Assembly: GCA_011524735.1 (NCBI GenBank)
Contig: WTJS01000240.1
Coordinates: 1-42,823, forward strand
Direction of reading: 5' to 3'
Length of the DNA stretch: 42,823 nucleotides
DNA from: Alphaproteobacteria bacterium
GTDB lineage: Bacteria; Pseudomonadota; Alphaproteobacteria; Puniceispirillales; Puniceispirillaceae
Shown: positions 1 through 10,768 of the stretch, in pieces
Position numbering within the stretch: position 1 is the stretch's first letter
Layout of the letters: each line of letters opens with the position of its first letter
Made by a program: the position numbers and the translations under genes
Notes under the pieces: generated by a model
The model's input: the letters and a program-made list of their open reading frames with translations, nothing else
What the model was told of the DNA's origin: nothing
Databases searched by the model: none

Positions 1-9
1 ATCGCATTC

Positions 10-747
10 ATGTCGTGGTTCCAGTATGGCGGTGGCCAGGAACTGTATGACCGCCTGTGGGACGAGATGGGCATGAACGTCAAAGGCTTCATGCTGCAGC
101 CAGTTGGTCCAGAAGCTCTGGGTTGGTTCAAAGAGCCAATCAACTCAATGGATGATTTCCGTAAGTACCGTTTCCGCACACCTCCAGGCCTGCCAGGCCA
201 GACCTATAAGGATATTGGTGTGGCGTCGGTTGCCATGGGTGGCGGTGACATTCTGCCTGCGCTCGAAAAGGGCACAATTGATGCGGCTGAATGGTGCTGC
301 CCGAAGCCAGACATGGACTTTGGTTTCCACAAGGTTCTGAAGCATTACTATCTTCAGGGTCTGCACCAGGTTGTCGTGAACGCCGATATGTATCTGAACA
401 AGGACGTCTACAACTCCCTTACGGATCATCAGAAGAACGCCTTCGAAGTGGCTGCCAACGCCGCTCTGATGAAGGGTATGTCTGCACGTATCTATGACAA
501 TGGTCAGGCACTGCACGAGCTTACAACCAAGCATGGCGTGATCCTGCAGGATACACCTGCTGATTACTTCCCAGCTTACATGGAAGCAGCGAACAACCTT
601 CTCGAGACCAAGTCGTCTGAGAATGAGTTTTTCGCTCAGGTCTGGCAGTCGCAGAAGGACTTTGCACGCGTTGCAGTTCCATTCTGGTCTGGTGCACAGA
701 GCTCTAATGCCCAGCTGGGTATGGCCTACGCAAACAGCTTGAAATAA
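10..747 (+). CDS. TRAP transporter substrate-binding protein (DctP family), 5' end probably truncated by the window
   Basis: 245 aa ORF with DctP-like text (FRKYRFRTPPGLPGQTYKDIGVASVAMGGGDILPALEKGTIDAAEWCCP); followed by a fused TRAP permease; starts at the window edge. Confidence 0.9.
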   Translation: MSWFQYGGGQELYDRLWDEMGMNVKGFMLQPVGPEALGWFKEPINSMDDFRKYRFRTPPGLPGQTYKDIGVASVAMGGGDILPALEKGTIDAAEWCCPKPDMDFGFHKVLKHYYLQGLHQVVVNADMYLNKDVYNSLTDHQKNAFEVAANAALMKGMSARIYDNGQALHELTTKHGVILQDTPADYFPAYMEAANNLLETKSSENEFFAQVWQSQKDFARVAVPFWSGAQSSNAQLGMAYANSLK

Positions 748-756
748 ATCAAGCTT

Positions 757-788
757 GGCGTGAGCCCCGACAGATCGGGGCTCACGCC
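757..788 (+). terminator. Strong hairpin between binding protein and permease genes (terminator/attenuator)
   Basis: Perfect 14-bp inverted repeat GGCGTGAGCCCCGA-CAGA-TCGGGGCTCACGCC followed by ttatttattgttctcttttt. Confidence 0.8.
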
Positions 789-841
789 TTATTTATTGTT
801 CTCTTTTTCGTTTGAACGAGACCAACTTCGGGGGAATTGGC

Positions 842-3091
842 ATGTCACAGGAACCAGATCTGAATCAGCTGGACACCGCTGACGAGCTTATTGCTGAACG
901 CCGGGCCGGCGAGATTGGTGATACGCCAGAGGACATGCATCCCTGGATGCGGTTTATCGTTGGCAATATCGACATCTTGAACAACTGGGCAGGCCGTCTG
1001 ACCTGTTTGATGCTTGTTCCGATCATCTTTGCCATGATTTACGAGGTCGTGGCGCGCAAGGTTTTCGTCGCACCTACAGATTGGGCCTACGATACCAGCC
1101 GTATGTTCTCCGGCGCCATGTTCATGCTTGGCGCTGGTTATGCGCTTATGCGGGGTGTCCATATCCGCGCTGACTTCCTGTTCAGGAATTTTTCACTCCG
1201 GACACAGGCCTCGATTGATACAACGCTTTACCTGCTGTTCTATTTCCCGGCGATGCTGTTTTTCTTCTGGGTCTCAGCGGAATACACAATCAAGGCATGG
1301 GTGTCCTGGGAACGGTCCATGGATACTGCCCTCATGGCCCCACTGGCGCCGGCCCGATCAGCTATGCCAATCGGTGCGCTGCTCCTGTTGCTACAGGGTG
1401 TGGCCGAGCTGTTTAGAGCCATCCACCAGATGGGTGGAACTCTTGGTCGGCGCGTCCTGCAGTTTCTGCCTGTCTATGTAATTGTTCTGGCGGCGCTGTT
1501 TGGTAATACCTTCTTCCCAGACATTGTTGGCCTCGGCGGTATTCTGGATAGGGATATCAAGGGCGCAGGAGGTCTTTCCCCTGAAATGATTGGGGCGATC
1601 ATGATTGGGGTCATGCTGATCGCCATATTTGTCGGCTTTCCGATATCCTTCACGCTGATCTTCCTGGGATTTGCCTTCGGGGCCTGGGGATTTGGTAGCA
1701 AGCTCGTATTTTATCTTCAGACTCTGCAGTTTAATAACGTGATGCTGGAACAGACACTTGCCGCTGTGCCACTGTTTGTTTTCATGGGCATTATGATGGA
1801 ACAGGCTGGGCTGATGGAGCGCCTGTTTACGTCGGTTCAGCTGATGCTGTCGCGGACACGGGGAGCGCTGTACCTTGCGGTGCTGTTTGTCTCCACCATC
1901 TTTGCCGCCGCGACCGGAATTGTTGGTGCGTCTGTCACCATTCTGGGGATCATGGCTGCCAAGACAATGAACCGGTCTGGGTATGACGTGCGTCTGGCAG
2001 CTGGAACAATCACCGCGGGGGGTACGCTTGGTATTCTGATCCCGCCATCGATCATGCTTGTGGTCATGGGACCGGTGCTGGAAGTTCCGGTCACGGATCT
2101 GTTTGCTGCTGCAATCATTCCGGGCATTCTTCTGGCATCCATCTATGCTGCCTATGCGCTCATTCGGTGCTGGCTGAACCCGAATCTGGGGCCTGCCCTT
2201 CCTGAAGATCAGCAACCAGTAACATCCGACTATTACTGGCTGGAAGCGATCCTCGTCATCAGCTCAATCATCATGCTGTTCACGCTGATGATCATGGGAC
2301 TGTCTGGTTCATTTGCCGGCATGTTCCCCGGCTCGTCCCTGATCATCCCGCTTGGCTGGGCCGTGGTTATGTATTTTGCGTCCAGATGGGTGCGGGATAC
2401 CAAGCCGAAGGGGTTCTTCTTTTCTGATCTATGGCACGAGTTCTTCATGGGGTTGGTGCCGCCATCAGCACTTGTTGCCTTTGCTCTTGGCTCGATTCTG
2501 TTTGGTTGGGCGACACCTACAGAAGGTGCCGGCTGTGGTGCGTTTGGCGCACTTCTGCTGTCACTTGCTTATCGTAAGTTCACTATTGGCAAATTCTATG
2601 AGGCGCTGATCAAGACTTTGGAAATCTCTGTCCTGATCCTGTTCCTTGTCGCGGCATCAAACTTCTTTGGTGCTGTTTTCTCGCGACTTGGCACTCCTAT
2701 GATGCTGACAGAGTTCCTGTTGTCCTGGGATATGTCAGCGACGATGATTCTGATTATCATCATGGCGATGATCTTCCTGCTTGGTTGGCCTCTTGAATGG
2801 GTGCCAATCGTTCTTATTATCGTGCCAATCCTTATCCCGGTTCTGATCCAGCTGGATATCAATCTTGTCTGGTTCGGCATTCTGGTTGCAGTCAATCTAC
2901 AGACCGCCTGGCTCAGTCCACCGGTGGCGCTGTCTGCCTACTTCCTCAAGGGCGTCGTTCCGGACTGGGACCTGAAGGATATTTACATCGGCATGATGCA
3001 GTTCATGGTCATTCAACTGATTGGCCTGACCTTGATCTTCATCTTCCCGCAAATTGCCCTGTGGCTGCCAACCCTGATTTATGGAGAGTAA
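842..3091 (+). CDS. TRAP transporter fused small/large permease (DctQ-DctM fusion)
   Basis: Long multi-TM ORF with an N-terminal DctQ-like section and a C-terminal DctM-like section (AGTITAGGTLGILIPPSIMLVVMGPV, GWATPTEGAGCGAFGALLL). ATG at 842 follows cgggggaattggc; the ORF track start is 812. Confidence 0.9.
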   Translation: MSQEPDLNQLDTADELIAERRAGEIGDTPEDMHPWMRFIVGNIDILNNWAGRLTCLMLVPIIFAMIYEVVARKVFVAPTDWAYDTSRMFSGAMFMLGAGYALMRGVHIRADFLFRNFSLRTQASIDTTLYLLFYFPAMLFFFWVSAEYTIKAWVSWERSMDTALMAPLAPARSAMPIGALLLLLQGVAELFRAIHQMGGTLGRRVLQFLPVYVIVLAALFGNTFFPDIVGLGGILDRDIKGAGGLSPEMIGAIMIGVMLIAIFVGFPISFTLIFLGFAFGAWGFGSKLVFYLQTLQFNNVMLEQTLAAVPLFVFMGIMMEQAGLMERLFTSVQLMLSRTRGALYLAVLFVSTIFAAATGIVGASVTILGIMAAKTMNRSGYDVRLAAGTITAGGTLGILIPPSIMLVVMGPVLEVPVTDLFAAAIIPGILLASIYAAYALIRCWLNPNLGPALPEDQQPVTSDYYWLEAILVISSIIMLFTLMIMGLSGSFAGMFPGSSLIIPLGWAVVMYFASRWVRDTKPKGFFFSDLWHEFFMGLVPPSALVAFALGSILFGWATPTEGAGCGAFGALLLSLAYRKFTIGKFYEALIKTLEISVLILFLVAASNFFGAVFSRLGTPMMLTEFLLSWDMSATMILIIIMAMIFLLGWPLEWVPIVLIIVPILIPVLIQLDINLVWFGILVAVNLQTAWLSPPVALSAYFLKGVVPDWDLKDIYIGMMQFMVIQLIGLTLIFIFPQIALWLPTLIYGE

Positions 3092-3095
3092 CTAA

Positions 3096-4391
<1,296 letters not shown>

Positions 4392-4443
4392 CCACCCCAT
4401 TGGTCGCGACAGCCTTTGAACCAAATCAGAAGGACGCAAAAGA

Positions 4444-4941
4444 ATGTCTGTGAATGACGTAATTATGGATGCGCTGGTTGCCAACAATGTTGGTTATGTC
4501 ACCACCGTGCCATGTAAACAGCTTGCCGGTGTGATTGAGAAAATTGAAGCTTCCAGTGACATGATCCATGTGCCTGCGAACCGTGAGGATGAGGGCATGG
4601 GCCTGTGTGCAGGTGCTTTTATGGGCGGCAAGCGCCCTGCCATTATCATGCAGAACACGGCTATTGGCGTGACGATCAACGCACTGGCCACACTGATTCA
4701 GTTCTATCGCATGCCATTGCCTATGCTTATCAGCTATCGTGGTGAGGTTGGTGAGCCCGTCGCTTGTCAGGTTGAGATGGCAGTCCACACCAAGGCTCTG
4801 CTGGCACAGCTGAATATCCCGACCTATCATTTTCACAAGCCTGAGGATGCTGACGAGCTGTCAGATATCCTGAGCTACGCCTATATGGGGCGCAAGCCGG
4901 TTGCCATCCTGATGGATGCCACTTTCTGGAAAGGACAATAA
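4444..4941 (+). CDS. comD: Sulfopyruvate decarboxylase alpha subunit (ComD-like; TPP enzyme Pyr domain)
   Basis: VPCKQLAGVI...NREDEGMGLCAGAFMGGKRPAIIMQNTAIGVTINALATL...PLPMLISYRGEVGEP is typical of ComD/phosphonopyruvate decarboxylase N-terminal domains. Confidence 0.8.
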   Translation: MSVNDVIMDALVANNVGYVTTVPCKQLAGVIEKIEASSDMIHVPANREDEGMGLCAGAFMGGKRPAIIMQNTAIGVTINALATLIQFYRMPLPMLISYRGEVGEPVACQVEMAVHTKALLAQLNIPTYHFHKPEDADELSDILSYAYMGRKPVAILMDATFWKGQ

Positions 4942-4945
4942 GATC

Positions 4946-5500
4946 ATGATCCGTAGTGACGTTCTGAAAACGCTGATCCCGATCATTTCGGACGAGCTTG
5001 TTGTCTGTAACATTGGTCTTCCAAGTCAGGAAATGCATCTGCTGGATGATCAGCCAACCAACTTCTACATGCTTGGTACAATGGGGCTTGCCTCGTCGAT
5101 CGGTCTAGGCTTGGCCATGGCGCAGTCAAAGAAAGTGATTGCCATTGATGGTGACGGTTCAGTTCTGATGAATCTTGGCTCACTGCCGACTATTGCTAAT
5201 AATCAGGTGCCAAACTTCATTCTGCTGATTATCGATAACGGCAGCTATGGCTCGACAGGTGACCAGCCAACCTATGCTGGCATGAAAACCTCGCTGACCG
5301 AAGTTGCCAAGGCGTGTGGCTGTGACAATGTCGTGGAATGTGCGGCTGAAGACACGGCTGATGCCATGCGTGCAGCGCTGGCTGCTGACCAGACGACAAT
5401 CATTGTGTCTAAATGCGAGTCTGGAAATATCAAGGTTCCGGTCATTGAAATGGATCCTGTGACGATCCGTGATCGGTTCATGGGTGCAGTTGCCAGCTAG
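4946..5500 (+). CDS. comE: Sulfopyruvate decarboxylase beta subunit (ComE-like; TPP-binding domain)
   Basis: TPP-binding text GDGSVLMNLGSLPTIANNQVPNFILLIIDNGSYGSTGDQPTYA; immediately follows the alpha subunit. ORF track start is 4916; ATG at 4946 (MIRSDVLKTL) is more likely. Confidence 0.8.
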   Translation: MIRSDVLKTLIPIISDELVVCNIGLPSQEMHLLDDQPTNFYMLGTMGLASSIGLGLAMAQSKKVIAIDGDGSVLMNLGSLPTIANNQVPNFILLIIDNGSYGSTGDQPTYAGMKTSLTEVAKACGCDNVVECAAEDTADAMRAALAADQTTIIVSKCESGNIKVPVIEMDPVTIRDRFMGAVAS

Positions 5501-5521
5501 CCAGTTCGTGAGGGCGCATCC

Positions 5522-6286
5522 ATGAGTGCCGGTTCCTCGGACATGTTTGACCTTCAAGGCCGCGTTGCCCTGGTGACGGGTGCCAGCGCCGGTCTTGGTC
5601 AGCAGGCAGCCACAGTGCTGGCGGAAGCCGGCGCCAAAGTCGTGGGTGTCGCACGGCGCGCGGATGCGCTTGCCGAGTGGGCCGCGAAGGACAACACCTG
5701 CCGATATGGTCTGGCCGGTGACATCTCTTCCATGGAAGGCATCGAAACTGTCTGTAAGGCAGTGTCCAGCCCCTTTGGCCCACCGGAAATTCTTGTACAC
5801 GCTGCTGGCGTCAACTTGCGCCAGCATGCGGATGATGTGACGCCTGAGGACTGGCAGACCACACAGTGGGTGAATTTGACAGCACCGTTCTTCATCTCCC
5901 AGAAGCTGGTGCCGCAGATGAAGGCGAGGGGGTGGGGTCGCATTGTCAACTTCGCCTCCCTGCAGACCCATCGCGCTTTTACCAACGGTATTGCCTATGG
6001 TGCGGCGAAGGCGGGGATTGGCCAGCTGACGCGTGCCATGGCAGAGGCATGGTCGTCGGATGGGATTAATGCAAATGCCATCGGCCCGGGGTTCTTTCCA
6101 ACAGAATTGACTGCGCCGGTCTTTGCCGATGCTGATCGGGCAGCGCGAAATGCGGCCCAGACCTGTATTGGACGCAACGGCAAGCTGGAAGATATAGACG
6201 GTCCGCTGCTGTTTCTATGTTCTGAAGCCAGTGCTTATGTCACCGGACAGGTGTTGATGGTGGATGGAGGGTTCACAGCAAAATGA
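5522..6286 (+). CDS. SDR-family oxidoreductase (candidate DHPS/sulfolactate dehydrogenase, HpsO/HpsP-like role)
   Basis: GRVALVTGASAGLGQQAA nucleotide-binding motif, YGAAKAGIGQLTRAMA catalytic YxxxK, VTGQVLMVDGGFTAK C-terminus; stop overlaps the next ATG (ATGA). Confidence 0.85.
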   Translation: MSAGSSDMFDLQGRVALVTGASAGLGQQAATVLAEAGAKVVGVARRADALAEWAAKDNTCRYGLAGDISSMEGIETVCKAVSSPFGPPEILVHAAGVNLRQHADDVTPEDWQTTQWVNLTAPFFISQKLVPQMKARGWGRIVNFASLQTHRAFTNGIAYGAAKAGIGQLTRAMAEAWSSDGINANAIGPGFFPTELTAPVFADADRAARNAAQTCIGRNGKLEDIDGPLLFLCSEASAYVTGQVLMVDGGFTAK

Positions 6287-7266
6287 AAGCTCTTGTCTAT
6301 ACCGCAACGATGGAAAGTGAAATCCGCGAAGTGGACGCGCCAGTTGCTGTGTCTGGTCAAACAATCGTTCGGCTGGCACTTTGTGGCATCTGTGGGTCGG
6401 ACATGCATGCCTGGCACGGTCATGACGAACGGCGCGTGCCGCCACTGGTTCTAGGGCATGAATCGGTCGGTATTGCAATGAATGGTCCCCACGCCGGGGC
6501 ACGGGTCGCCATCAATCCTCTGATCAGCTGCCATGAATGTGATGTCTGTGAAGGCGGAAACCCACATCTGTGCGCAAAGCGTGAACTTATTGGCATGCGA
6601 ATTCCGGGTGCCTTTGCCGAACAGGTGATGGTGCCAGACAGGAACGTTATCCCTCTGGATGATGCTGTGACGTTTGAGAATGCGACGCTTGCCGAGCCGA
6701 CAGCTGTTGCTGTGCGCACTGTTGTTCTGGCGCGCCGTGGTGGGTCTACGCCAACGGACAAGGTGGTTGTTCTGGGGGGTGGGGCCATCGGCCTGCTCTG
6801 TGCGCAGGTCCTCATTGCTTATGGCTATGCGCCACCGATGGTGGCAGAAACCAACCCGCTTCGCCGCAGGGTGTTAGATGAGCTTGGTATCTGCCAAACC
6901 TATGACCCTCGTGAAACCGCTATTGAGGATGGGTCCGTTGATCTCGTCATCGACGCTGTCGGTATGGGGGCTACGCGTGCGGCATCCACAGCCATGCTGC
7001 GTCCTGGTGGCGTGCTAATCCATGTCGGGTTGCAGGATAATGACGCTGGACTCGATACGCGGCGCATGACGCTTCAGGAAATCACCTTCATCGGTACTTA
7101 CTGTTATACACCGGATGATTTTGCCGAAGCGCTGGCCATGCTGACGGATGGCCGAGTCAGTGGGGCGTGTTGGACTGACCTGCGGCCACTTGATGACGGT
7201 GCCGCGGCCTTCATTGACATTCATGAAGGCCGGGCGGCGCCAAAAATCATCCTATCGATGGAATAG
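6283..7266 (+). CDS. Zinc-dependent MDR alcohol dehydrogenase (HpsO/HpsP-like role likely)
   Basis: CGICGSDMHAWHG, LGHESVG, structural Zn cysteines in NPLISCHECDVCEGGNPHLCAKR, VVLGGGAIGLLCAQV; ATGA overlap with the SDR gene. Confidence 0.85.
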   Translation: MKALVYTATMESEIREVDAPVAVSGQTIVRLALCGICGSDMHAWHGHDERRVPPLVLGHESVGIAMNGPHAGARVAINPLISCHECDVCEGGNPHLCAKRELIGMRIPGAFAEQVMVPDRNVIPLDDAVTFENATLAEPTAVAVRTVVLARRGGSTPTDKVVVLGGGAIGLLCAQVLIAYGYAPPMVAETNPLRRRVLDELGICQTYDPRETAIEDGSVDLVIDAVGMGATRAASTAMLRPGGVLIHVGLQDNDAGLDTRRMTLQEITFIGTYCYTPDDFAEALAMLTDGRVSGACWTDLRPLDDGAAAFIDIHEGRAAPKIILSME

Positions 7267-7269
7267 ACG

Positions 7270-8361
7270 CTAAAGTTTCACAACGCTGCCGGTTGAGGCG
7301 CTTTTCTGTGCAGCAAGCCCGATGGCAACCGCACGGGCTCCATCATTTAAGTTCACCTCAATGGTTCCCTGCCCACGAGCAACATCAGCAAATTTCTGGT
7401 GCTGGTAAAAGGTTGCGCCATTATGGTCGCCTGCCTTCAGCAATTCGGGATCTACTGCGATTTCTTCGCGCCGTGCCTGATTGATGTCACGAGGTGATAT
7501 GACCAGCTCTGCCACTGGCGGTTCACCAGCCGACTGGGGCCAGAACCGAGTGGGGCCGGGGACAAAGGCTTCGACCATACCAGCCGCGCCAATCGCGGAG
7601 ATTTTCTCCTGATGGCGTGACCCTTCGGCAAACATGCACAGCTCCAGCATTGCCCGCTTGCCATTGTCAAAATCAACAATGACATAGCCATGATCCCAGA
7701 TGTCGGGCACCGCGCCGTCATATCGTTCATCAAGGTGATTAACTGCCTGTCCTGCCGAAGCCATGACCTGCACCGCCTCGCCGCCGGTGATCAGGCGCAT
7801 CAGATCAAAGAAATGGCAGCATTTTTCGACAAGAGTGCCGCCGGTGTTGGCATTGAATCTGTTCCAGTCGCCAACCTTTGTCAGGAACGGAAAGCGATGC
7901 TCGCGAATGGTCAACATCTCAACGCCGCCCGTAACCTCTGGAATGGTTTCTATCAGGCGAGTGACAGCAGGCATGTATCGATATTCCATGGCAACCCAAA
8001 TCGGGGCATCGTACGTGGCGCCGATTTCCTGAATGATCGCGGCCTGCGACGGATCAGTATATAGCGGCTTTTCAACCAACAAGGGACGGGCACTGGCTGC
8101 CGCCATCTGAATCTGATCAACATGCATGTGATTGGGTGAGGCGATCACCAGCGCGTCAACATCGGCACGTGATAGCAGCGAGACTATGCTGTCACAGAAT
8201 GTGGCCTCTGGCGCCAGCGGTGCGGCGGCCTCGCGCATGGCGGCGTCGGGCTCAAAGATCGCGCTGACATGGGCGTTGTCAAGCAGAGCGATATTGTTCA
8301 GATGCTCGCGCCCCATCATGCCGCAACCGATTATTCCATATTTCAGATGCTGGTCTGCCAT
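7270..8361 (-). CDS. Gfo/Idh/MocA-family NAD(P)-dependent protein (oxidoreductase or NAD-dependent glycosidase-like)
   Basis: KYGIIGCGMMGREHLNNI Rossmann motif, VEKPLYTD (EKP motif), DWNRFNANTGGTLVEKCCHFFDLMRLI. Start at the M of MADQHLKYG; ORF track start 8379. Confidence 0.85.
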   Translation of the reverse strand: MADQHLKYGIIGCGMMGREHLNNIALLDNAHVSAIFEPDAAMREAAAPLAPEATFCDSIVSLLSRADVDALVIASPNHMHVDQIQMAAASARPLLVEKPLYTDPSQAAIIQEIGATYDAPIWVAMEYRYMPAVTRLIETIPEVTGGVEMLTIREHRFPFLTKVGDWNRFNANTGGTLVEKCCHFFDLMRLITGGEAVQVMASAGQAVNHLDERYDGAVPDIWDHGYVIVDFDNGKRAMLELCMFAEGSRHQEKISAIGAAGMVEAFVPGPTRFWPQSAGEPPVAELVISPRDINQARREEIAVDPELLKAGDHNGATFYQHQKFADVARGQGTIEVNLNDGARAVAIGLAAQKSASTGSVVKL

Positions 8362-8515
8362 GGCTTTAACTTTCATCAAGATCGCGTAGTAATTCCCCCA
8401 TCTTTAGCAGAACAGCCTTGCCATAACACGCTAAACTGTGCGGAAATTAGGGCGCACCATCTTTCAATGGTGAGAGTCAATTGAAGATTACCCAAAGGCC
8501 GTTGGACGTCCAGAT

Positions 8516-9673
8516 ATGACTGTTGTTCCTGTTACTTCACCTGAAATTGACGCGGCGGAATATGCTTGGTTTGCGGCGCTATGCTCAGACGATTACCGCC
8601 ATCTTGGGGTGCCGGAGGGCGACCTGAGGTCGTCTTGGGCGCATTGTTCATCGATTGTAAAGACTGCTGAGGCGCAGGGCTTCGGGAATATCCTGTGCCC
8701 ATCCTCCTACCAGGTCGGTCAGGACACCTTATCGTTTGTTGCTGGCTGTGCACCCCTGACAAGCCGGATGAATCTTCTGGCGGCAGTGCGATGCGGAGAA
8801 ATGCAACCGATCATGCTAGCCCGAACGCTGGCCACGCTTGATCACATGCTGGAAGGCCGTCTGACGGTTAATATCATTTCATCAGATTTTCCTGGGCAAA
8901 CTGAAGAGAGTGCCTATCGCTACCAGCGGTCGCGCGAAGTTGTTCAAATTCTGAAACAGGCCTGGTCGCAGGATGAGATCAATCATCACGGTGAAATCTA
9001 TGATTTTGAAGGGCTGACCACCGATCCGGCTCGGCCCTATCAACAAAACGGGGGCCCGCTTCTCTATTTCGGTGGGTATTCACCACCTGCACTCGATTTA
9101 TGTGGTGAGTTCTGTGACGTGTATCTGATGTGGCCAGAAACCAAAGAAGATCTGGCCTCACGCATGAAGGCTGTGCACGCGCGGGCCGAAGCCTATGGCC
9201 GAACGCTTGATTATGGGTTGAGGTGTCACGTCATCGTCCGCGATACCGAAGCAGAGGCGCGTGAGTATGCTGCCGAACTTGTTTCCAAGCTTGATGAAGA
9301 TAAAGGGACGGAGATCCGTGACCGAGCGCTCGACAGTACGTCACTCGGTGTGTCCCATCAGGCAAGAAATCGCGAGCTTGCCGATATGGAAGGGTTTATA
9401 GAGGCGCATCTCTGGACCGGAGTTGGACGCGCCCGGTCCGGATGCGGCGCGGCCTTGGTGGGATCGGCAGATCAGATTCTGTCCGAGCTGGAAGAATATC
9501 GCAAAATGGGCATGCGGGCCTTTATCTTCTCGGGTTACCCCCATATTGATGAATGTGAACATTTTGGCAGGCTGGTGATGCCGCATCTTGAAACCTGCTC
9601 GCTACCGCATGTTTATGGACGGGTGCCTTCGACGGTGCCGGCAACACCTCTTGGTGCAGGAGAAAGACGATGA
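8516..9673 (+). CDS. LLM-class FMNH2-dependent monooxygenase, alkanesulfonate monooxygenase (SsuD)-like
   Basis: SsuD-like blocks: LLYFGGYSPPALDLCGEFCDVYLMW, LRCHVIVRDTEAEA, LWTGVGRARSGCGAALVGSADQILSELEEYRKMGMRAFIFSGYPHIDE...HFGRLVMPHLE. Confidence 0.85.
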   Translation: MTVVPVTSPEIDAAEYAWFAALCSDDYRHLGVPEGDLRSSWAHCSSIVKTAEAQGFGNILCPSSYQVGQDTLSFVAGCAPLTSRMNLLAAVRCGEMQPIMLARTLATLDHMLEGRLTVNIISSDFPGQTEESAYRYQRSREVVQILKQAWSQDEINHHGEIYDFEGLTTDPARPYQQNGGPLLYFGGYSPPALDLCGEFCDVYLMWPETKEDLASRMKAVHARAEAYGRTLDYGLRCHVIVRDTEAEAREYAAELVSKLDEDKGTEIRDRALDSTSLGVSHQARNRELADMEGFIEAHLWTGVGRARSGCGAALVGSADQILSELEEYRKMGMRAFIFSGYPHIDECEHFGRLVMPHLETCSLPHVYGRVPSTVPATPLGAGERR

Positions 9674-10563
9674 TGCCCCGGATCAAACTGACGGACAGCC
9701 TGTCTCTGTCGAACATAGTTTATGGAATGTGGCGGCTTGGTGATGATGCCGATACGTCACCAGCCCATATTCAGGCGAAGATTGAATCCTGTCTGGCCCA
9801 AGGCATAACGAGCATGGATCAGGCTGATATTTATGGTGGGTACGAGGCGGAGGAAATTCTTGGCAAGGCTCTGAAGGGAACGGGTCTGCGTGATCAGATC
9901 GAAATCATCACAAAATGCGACATTGTTGCGCCTGTAGGCCGGCATTCAGGGGCGAGGGTGAAATATTACGATACCGGTCGTGAGCATATCACCCAGTCAG
10001 TGGACGACTCCCTTCGTCTGATGGGGATTGAACAAATTGACCTGTTGCTGATTCACCGCCCGGATCCGATGATGGATCATCATGAAACAGGCCGCGCACT
10101 GGATGATCTTGTTGCCTCTGGAAAGGTTGGCAACATAGGAGTTTCAAATTTTCGGCCATGGGACTCCGAACTTCTGCAATCAGCTATGAAAACGCCGATT
10201 GCGACCAACCAGATTGAAATCAGTGTCCTTGAGCATAGCCCATTCACCAATGGTGACATTGCCTGGCTGCAGCAGCGGGGCATTGCGCCGATGGCCTGGT
10301 CGCCGCTTGCCGGGGGCACTCTTTTTCAAGCTGAAAGCAAAGTTCTCCATGATGCTATGGCAGATATTGCGGCGCGCTTTGACGTTGATGTGGGGACGCT
10401 TGCGGTGGCGTGGCTGCTTGCACATCCAGCACGGATCATTCCCGTGATGGGCACCAATAATCTTGATCGCATCGCCACGTTGGGACGGGCAGCCGAGATT
10501 GCCATTGATCGCCAGACATGGTTTGAAATCTATACCGCTGCGCTTGGGCGTGAAGTGGCCTGA
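9670..10563 (+). CDS. Aldo-keto reductase family oxidoreductase
   Basis: SMDQADIYGGYEAEEILGKAL, ITKCDIV, IDLLLIHRPDP, GKVGNIGVSNF, AMKTPIATNQIEIS, APMAWSPLAGG; start overlaps the end of the SsuD-like gene. Confidence 0.88.
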   Translation: MMPRIKLTDSLSLSNIVYGMWRLGDDADTSPAHIQAKIESCLAQGITSMDQADIYGGYEAEEILGKALKGTGLRDQIEIITKCDIVAPVGRHSGARVKYYDTGREHITQSVDDSLRLMGIEQIDLLLIHRPDPMMDHHETGRALDDLVASGKVGNIGVSNFRPWDSELLQSAMKTPIATNQIEISVLEHSPFTNGDIAWLQQRGIAPMAWSPLAGGTLFQAESKVLHDAMADIAARFDVDVGTLAVAWLLAHPARIIPVMGTNNLDRIATLGRAAEIAIDRQTWFEIYTAALGREVA

Positions 10564-10591
10564 GCGATAAAATCGGCTTTCAGGAATGATC

Positions 10592-10768
10592 ATGCAAACT
10601 GAACTAGCCGGTGAAGAAAATTGCGCGGAAGATCTGGAAACAGATACACCGCTGACTGATACGCTTGTTGATCAGTTCGCCAGTTATTATCTGCTGGCAG
10701 TTCTGGCGGTAAAGGCTCTGGAAGCTATGCGTGAGCAGCGTCGGCTTTCAGAGGCGGCCATGGGATAA
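10592..10768 (+). CDS. Small acidic hypothetical protein (58 aa)
   Basis: ORF MQTELAGEENCAEDLETDTPLTDTLVDQFASYYLLAVLAVKALEAMREQRRLSEAAMG, same strand, in the gap between flanking genes, with caggaatgatc before the ATG. No family recognised. Confidence 0.45.
   Translation: MQTELAGEENCAEDLETDTPLTDTLVDQFASYYLLAVLAVKALEAMREQRRLSEAAMG

Noticed and set aside
1391-2215. 274-aa antisense ORF inside the TRAP permease
   Set aside because: Fully opposite a convincing membrane-protein CDS; composition is Q/N/H/R-rich as expected for antisense of a GC-rich gene.
5180-5971. 263-aa antisense ORF across comE and the SDR gene
   Set aside because: Spans two convincing genes on the other strand; H/R/C-rich composition typical of shadow ORFs.
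8503-8512. Palindrome TGGACGTCCA just upstream of the SsuD-like gene as an operator
   Set aside because: Only 10 bp, and the same GTGGACGTCCAG-like word also occurs inside the crtE coding sequence; not enough evidence.
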